Shown: one piece after another, positions 60,367 to 64,000 of the stretch | Numbering within the stretch: the stretch's first letter is position 1 | How the letters are laid out: every line of letters begins with the position of its first letter | Source of the DNA: Pedobacter westerhofensis | GTDB lineage: Bacteria > Bacteroidota > Bacteroidia > Sphingobacteriales > Sphingobacteriaceae | DNA length: 64,000 bases | Assembly (NCBI RefSeq): GCF_900182595.1 | Contig: NZ_FXTN01000003.1 | Coordinates: 248,001 to 312,000, forward strand | Direction: 5' to 3' | Translations under genes and position numbers: made by a program | The notes under the pieces: generated by a model | Told to the model about the DNA's origin: nothing | The model's database searches: none | The model's input: the letters and a program-made list of their open reading frames with translations, nothing else

Positions 60367-61503
60367 TTAATTAGTTTCAATGATTTCCTGATAATGATCC
60401 ACATAATTCTGGATCAATTTTTTCTCGCTGAATGTTTCAGCTATAATTTTTCTACTGTTTTCGCTGATCCAGGACATTCGCTTGCGGTCTTTATAGGCAA
60501 GTGTAAGTTTCTCTACCACGTCATCAACATCAAGTGAAGTTATCCATCCCAGATGATGGTCGTTAACAAAAGTTGATAGCGCCACCTCTTTAGAAATCAG
60601 CACCGGAGTTCCCATGTGCAACGCCTCTACTACAACATTAGCAAAGTTTTCATTCAGTGAGACGAGAACAAAAAGATCTGCATTCATTAATACATTAAAT
60701 TTCTCTTCACGGCCCACCCAGTTCATCCATACAATTTTGGAATCTACCTTTAATCTCAGGGCCATGGCTTTCAAATGTTTTACATAATCGTCATCTCCTG
60801 AACCCGCAATTTTCAAGATCACCGGAAAAGATAATTTACTAATTGCATTTAGTAAAATTTCTATACCCTTTTTCGGATGCAGCCTTGACATGAATATAAG
60901 CGTGAAAATTTCATTATCAGCTTTGATAACAGAAGTGTCGGGTAGAGTTACGCTATTGGGCGCTATAAAGCCCTTACATTCGCCTAACACGCTTACAAAC
61001 TCGTTGTATTCTACCTGTGCTGTAGCATGGAGCCATGATTTCGACAGTGCCCACTTACCTACACTTGAGTGAATTACCTTTTTTATTTTTTTATACCCGG
61101 AGGAAAAAATGAACGGACTGAGCATTCCTCTAGGCGAGATAACCACTTTTGCGCCTTTAACATGACAGATAGCAGCAGCAACAATTACCAGAATGCTCCA
61201 CCAGGATTGGATATTAACGATATCATAAGATTCTACATTCGACCACAAATACTTCCATAAATCAGGAGAAATGTGAGTGGGATCTTTAGTTATTCTTTTA
61301 AAGTATATTACATCTACGCCATCAACGTCGATCACTTTACCAGGTTCAACTGAAAGTTCCTGCTCACCATTCGCGGTAGTAGTTAATACAACAACAGTAT
61401 GGCCTGCAGCAGCAAGGCCCTGACATAGCTTTGAAACGGACTCAATTGGTCCACCATAAATATATGCTGGTTTGTAAGAGGGTACGATGTGTAGTATCTT
61501 CAT
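60367..61503 (-). CDS. Glycosyltransferase family 4 (GT-B)
   Basis: 378 residues, MKILHIVPSYKPAYIYGGPI at the start. The C-terminal nucleotide-sugar domain has LIFMSRLHPKKGIEILL and LVSLNENFANVVVEALHMGTP (E-x7-E motif). Sugar donor and acceptor are unknown. One base separates it from the next glycosyltransferase gene, in the exopolysaccharide operon. Confidence 0.9.
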   Translation of the reverse strand: MKILHIVPSYKPAYIYGGPIESVSKLCQGLAAAGHTVVVLTTTANGEQELSVEPGKVIDVDGVDVIYFKRITKDPTHISPDLWKYLWSNVESYDIVNIQSWWSILVIVAAAICHVKGAKVVISPRGMLSPFIFSSGYKKIKKVIHSSVGKWALSKSWLHATAQVEYNEFVSVLGECKGFIAPNSVTLPDTSVIKADNEIFTLIFMSRLHPKKGIEILLNAISKLSFPVILKIAGSGDDDYVKHLKAMALRLKVDSKIVWMNWVGREEKFNVLMNADLFVLVSLNENFANVVVEALHMGTPVLISKEVALSTFVNDHHLGWITSLDVDDVVEKLTLAYKDRKRMSWISENSRKIIAETFSEKKLIQNYVDHYQEIIETN

Positions 61504-61504
61504 T

Positions 61505-62665
61505 TTAATTATTTAACACTTGTTTATAGATACGCTCAATACTATCGAGCGCATCCTCCAATTTAAATCTTGAGACGTTAATCAGACCTTTTTGCACAGC
61601 TTGCGCCCGCTCAGTTTCATTCAGTGTAATTGCTTTATTTAATATTCTGGCAGCGCCATTAGTCCATTGATCCTGTAGCATATCCTTTGAGGGACGTCGA
61701 TCAATGAGGAATGCAGCATCACCGGCAACTTCCAACATAGGTGCTTCATTTGTTGTTACCACCAGGGTACCAGAAGCCATAGCTTCCGCTATCGGCCATC
61801 CAAATCCCTCTGCAATAGAAGGGAACAGAAAAACAGTTGCTCCTGAATAAGCTACGGTTACAAGCTGATCGTCAATAGCGGACAAAAAATGTATATCGTT
61901 TTTCCATGCAGATTGCTCGTATTTTTGCAAGAGGGCCGCTGATGGAGGTTGCCCTACCAATAGTAGCGGAAGATCAGTTCCATAGGTTTTCCTCCACTTA
62001 TCATAGATGCCAACAATACCTTCTCTATTCTTATACCATTGGTTTCCGCCTACGTGCAGAATGTAACCCTCCGTCAGGTCCATATTCAGTTTGCTTCCAA
62101 GCATAATCCTTGATTCTTCTACCGAAGCTGGCTTAAAAGAAGGGTTTAGGCCATTATACACCATCTCAGAGCGCTCTGGTTTGGCAGGCAGAAAGGCCGC
62201 AAGATCAGTCCTAGTTTTTTCAGATACAGAGATAAAATTACGGCCCCGGGAATAACCCCTTCTAATATAAGCCTGATATTTTTGCCCACTCGCTGAGGTT
62301 ACATTTTCAGGTATTTCCCCCAATGCCGAACGCTGGGCGAGAAAATCATGACAGTGGATTACATGAGGAAGATGAGCAATTAGTGGCACATATGGTCCAA
62401 GCGCATGATCAGAAACAACATAAAGTACATCTTTTTCTTTTTTCCGAAGCTTGCTTTTTACAGACTGAGGAAATACAAGATACTGATCCATATAGCCAAA
62501 CCATTTCCTCAACTTTTTTACTGGAATATTTGAAAACAGCGCTTCGGGACTCCAGACCTCTACCCGATGGCCGCGACGCTCCATGCCTTCAGCAAGCATA
62601 TTCACAAATCTTGGCATGCTTTGCGAGCCTAAAAATAGTGGATGGGCAAAAAATACTATTTTCAT
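61505..62665 (-). CDS. Glycosyltransferase family 4 (GT-B)
   Basis: 386 residues with an N-terminal HPLFLGSQSMPRFVNMLAEG segment and a C-terminal ILHVGGNQWYKNREGIV and LFPSIAEGFGWPIAEAMASG (E-x7-E motif region), typical of GT4 enzymes. Specificity is unknown. It overlaps the polymerase-like gene by 4 bp, so it belongs to the same transcript. Confidence 0.9.
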   Translation of the reverse strand: MKIVFFAHPLFLGSQSMPRFVNMLAEGMERRGHRVEVWSPEALFSNIPVKKLRKWFGYMDQYLVFPQSVKSKLRKKEKDVLYVVSDHALGPYVPLIAHLPHVIHCHDFLAQRSALGEIPENVTSASGQKYQAYIRRGYSRGRNFISVSEKTRTDLAAFLPAKPERSEMVYNGLNPSFKPASVEESRIMLGSKLNMDLTEGYILHVGGNQWYKNREGIVGIYDKWRKTYGTDLPLLLVGQPPSAALLQKYEQSAWKNDIHFLSAIDDQLVTVAYSGATVFLFPSIAEGFGWPIAEAMASGTLVVTTNEAPMLEVAGDAAFLIDRRPSKDMLQDQWTNGAARILNKAITLNETERAQAVQKGLINVSRFKLEDALDSIERIYKQVLNN

Positions 62666-64000
62666 ATCGTTTTCATTTTTAAAGGTTTGTCAACTGGTAC
62701 TTCTTTCCTTTTCTTCATTGAAGCTACAAGGAGGCCGCCGCTCAGCACACTAAAACCTAAAGCGGTAGGTTGAGACCATTGTCCCTGAGGTATGACCGTG
62801 AGAGCGAAACTTAGAATCAGCCATGGCAACAGATCTCCTGATACCATTTTATTATATGCATTAGCAAGCAGCTTAAAGCTTAAACCGATCCGGATGTATA
62901 TCACACCAAGACCCAAAATAGCTCCCATCTCACCAATTACACGTCCCCATTCTCCCTCGTCTACCAGGAAGATCGTTTTACCTACAAGAAGCATACTTCC
63001 AACATTGGTTCCCATGCCTATGCCCATACCAAAAAATGGTTGTTCTGCAGACCGTAGTAATGTATTGATCATTCCGCCAAGATACCGGTCACCTAATGTT
63101 CCTTTCAACCCACCCTCAGTTTCTCCTGCAGAGGTAAACCTGGAAAAAAAGGCATCAGTTGCCGTTTGAAAAAAACTGATGTTAGATAATATTGCAAGAA
63201 TGAAGACAAATCCCACTATGGTAAATACCATCTTCAGCAAATTTGCAGGTTTTCGTATGGCTGACAAAAGAACGAACATCAATGTAACGCCCAATGTAAA
63301 AGTTAAACTCCGGCTGATTGACAATGGAATTGCCGCAATGACCGCTGCTGTTGATGCATACATTAGTAGTTTATTTGCCTCTTTTCCTGCAAGCCAAAAA
63401 TAGAACAGGAAACAGCCGGCAAAACCGAAGAACAAGTAGGTTCCATTAGTGAATGAAAACGTTGCAGGTGGTCTGAAATATCCCATGGCACCGCTAAATC
63501 CACCTCCCGATTCATCTCCGCCAATACCTCGGTTTACCCAGGCAGATTGGGGACTATAGAATTGCATAGCTATGAGAATTGCCATTGGAATAGTAATCCA
63601 TAACAAAACACGTCCCATCTGCAGCACGTCTTCCCGGTCAAAAATACGGCCAATTACAAAAATCAGTGGAAAATGAATCAGAAAGATCCTGGCACCAAAA
63701 AGTGCTACGAAGATATTCCCATGTCCAAAAATCAAAGCTGTAATGACTGCTATAATTGTAACCCACACCATTCCCTTCAAATAATTGGAAGATGGAAGCA
63801 TACCCCTGTTCCATACCTCGTATATTAGCCATACCGCTATAGGATCACGAATGATCAATAAGGGAGTGGCAAGCCCGGGCAATACCCACTTACGTAGGGC
63901 ACCTTCAAAAATCAGCAGAAAAAAGTAAATCCAGACTCCTCTTTTGAGCAAGTAATCCGGTCCCTTCTCCGCAGTTTTGATATTTATTACCCTATTTTGC
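62662..64000 (-). CDS. O-antigen ligase/polymerase-like membrane protein (5' end cut by window)
   Basis: At least 445 residues. About ten hydrophobic segments are visible, and a large central loop contains the GDRYLGGMINTLLRSAEQPF area, as in Wzy/O-antigen ligase-type proteins that polymerise or transfer repeat units. The TTG at 63951 is not the start: the frame continues to the window edge (QNRVINIKTAEKGPDYLLKRG), so the true start lies beyond 64000. First visible gene of the exopolysaccharide operon. Confidence 0.8.
   Translation of the reverse strand, partial: QNRVINIKTAEKGPDYLLKRGVWIYFFLLIFEGALRKWVLPGLATPLLIIRDPIAVWLIYEVWNRGMLPSSNYLKGMVWVTIIAVITALIFGHGNIFVALFGARIFLIHFPLIFVIGRIFDREDVLQMGRVLLWITIPMAILIAMQFYSPQSAWVNRGIGGDESGGGFSGAMGYFRPPATFSFTNGTYLFFGFAGCFLFYFWLAGKEANKLLMYASTAAVIAAIPLSISRSLTFTLGVTLMFVLLSAIRKPANLLKMVFTIVGFVFILAILSNISFFQTATDAFFSRFTSAGETEGGLKGTLGDRYLGGMINTLLRSAEQPFFGMGIGMGTNVGSMLLVGKTIFLVDEGEWGRVIGEMGAILGLGVIYIRIGLSFKLLANAYNKMVSGDLLPWLILSFALTVIPQGQWSQPTALGFSVLSGGLLVASMKKRKEVPVDKPLKMKTI

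Noticed and set aside
1..64000. tRNA, rRNA or CRISPR sequences
   Set aside because: No cloverleaf-like block with a terminal CCA, no rRNA-like stretch and no regularly spaced short repeats were seen; the only tandem array is the coding array at 19.75-20.71 kb.

Overview
The window looks like a chromosomal segment from a Bacteroidota bacterium of the family Sphingobacteriaceae, with a Pedobacter-like genus as the best guess. The reasons are the protein families present (DUF4292 lipoprotein, DUF5723 outer-membrane protein, WcaI/WcaF-type exopolysaccharide enzymes, a KatE catalase followed by an ankyrin gene), Bacteroidota-type -7 promoter boxes (TAnnTTTG), and genes that mostly lack strong Shine-Dalgarno sequences. 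I saw no rRNA, tRNA, CRISPR array, complete insertion sequence or prophage. The genus call is inference.

Layout. 1-9.6 kb (minus strand): the end of a tatA gene; an EnvC-like peptidoglycan-hydrolase activator with a DUF4292 lipoprotein and a TPR protein; dUTPase; a polysaccharide flippase; acylphosphatase; a FabK/nitronate monooxygenase-type flavoprotein; an amidohydrolase; and an ECF sigma factor with a cupin anti-sigma partner. 9.7-12.8 kb (plus): rluF, rlmN and a comF-family gene. 13-19 kb: a hybrid histidine kinase, glyA and dxs. 19.1-20.8 kb: an Rpn-family PD-(D/E)XK nuclease gene followed by a tandem array of copies of its own C-terminal segment, closed by a long hairpin against glmS. 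20.8-31.6 kb (minus): glmS, a DinB-family gene and a trehalose operon (treX, treZ and a treY-malQ fusion). This operon would debranch glycogen or maltodextrin, convert the chain end to a trehalose unit, cleave it off, and recycle short maltodextrins.

32-38.4 kb: a DUF5723 outer-membrane protein, an HSL-type esterase lipoprotein, and a stress group of large-subunit catalase KatE, ankyrin protein, a 38-residue membrane peptide and a PRC-barrel protein. 38.4-45.6 kb is the most unusual region. A soluble histidine kinase, a secreted pilin-like protein, a PapD-like chaperone and a larger secreted protein with a pilin-like C-terminus run on the plus strand. They converge with no gap on a 949-residue usher-like outer-membrane protein that shares an operon with a LuxR-type response regulator. 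I read this as a candidate chaperone-usher-like surface-fibre system in a Bacteroidota.

45.7-53.4 kb: an aminotransferase/FAD-monooxygenase pair, a kinase/response-regulator pair, a membrane PAS protein that ends right after its phosphoacceptor-like helix, a methyltransferase, an unknown gene, and an SGNH/SASA-type esterase whose 5' end is problematic. 53.6-64 kb (minus): an exopolysaccharide locus with a polymerase-like membrane protein (cut by the window edge), three glycosyltransferases, WcaF, WcaI, a Wzi-like protein, a polyprenyl glycosylphosphotransferase and a sugar nucleotidyltransferase.

The two candidates for undescribed biology are the Rpn locus with its repeated RpnS-like C-terminal ORFs (19.1-20.8 kb) and the pilus-like cluster (38.4-45.6 kb).
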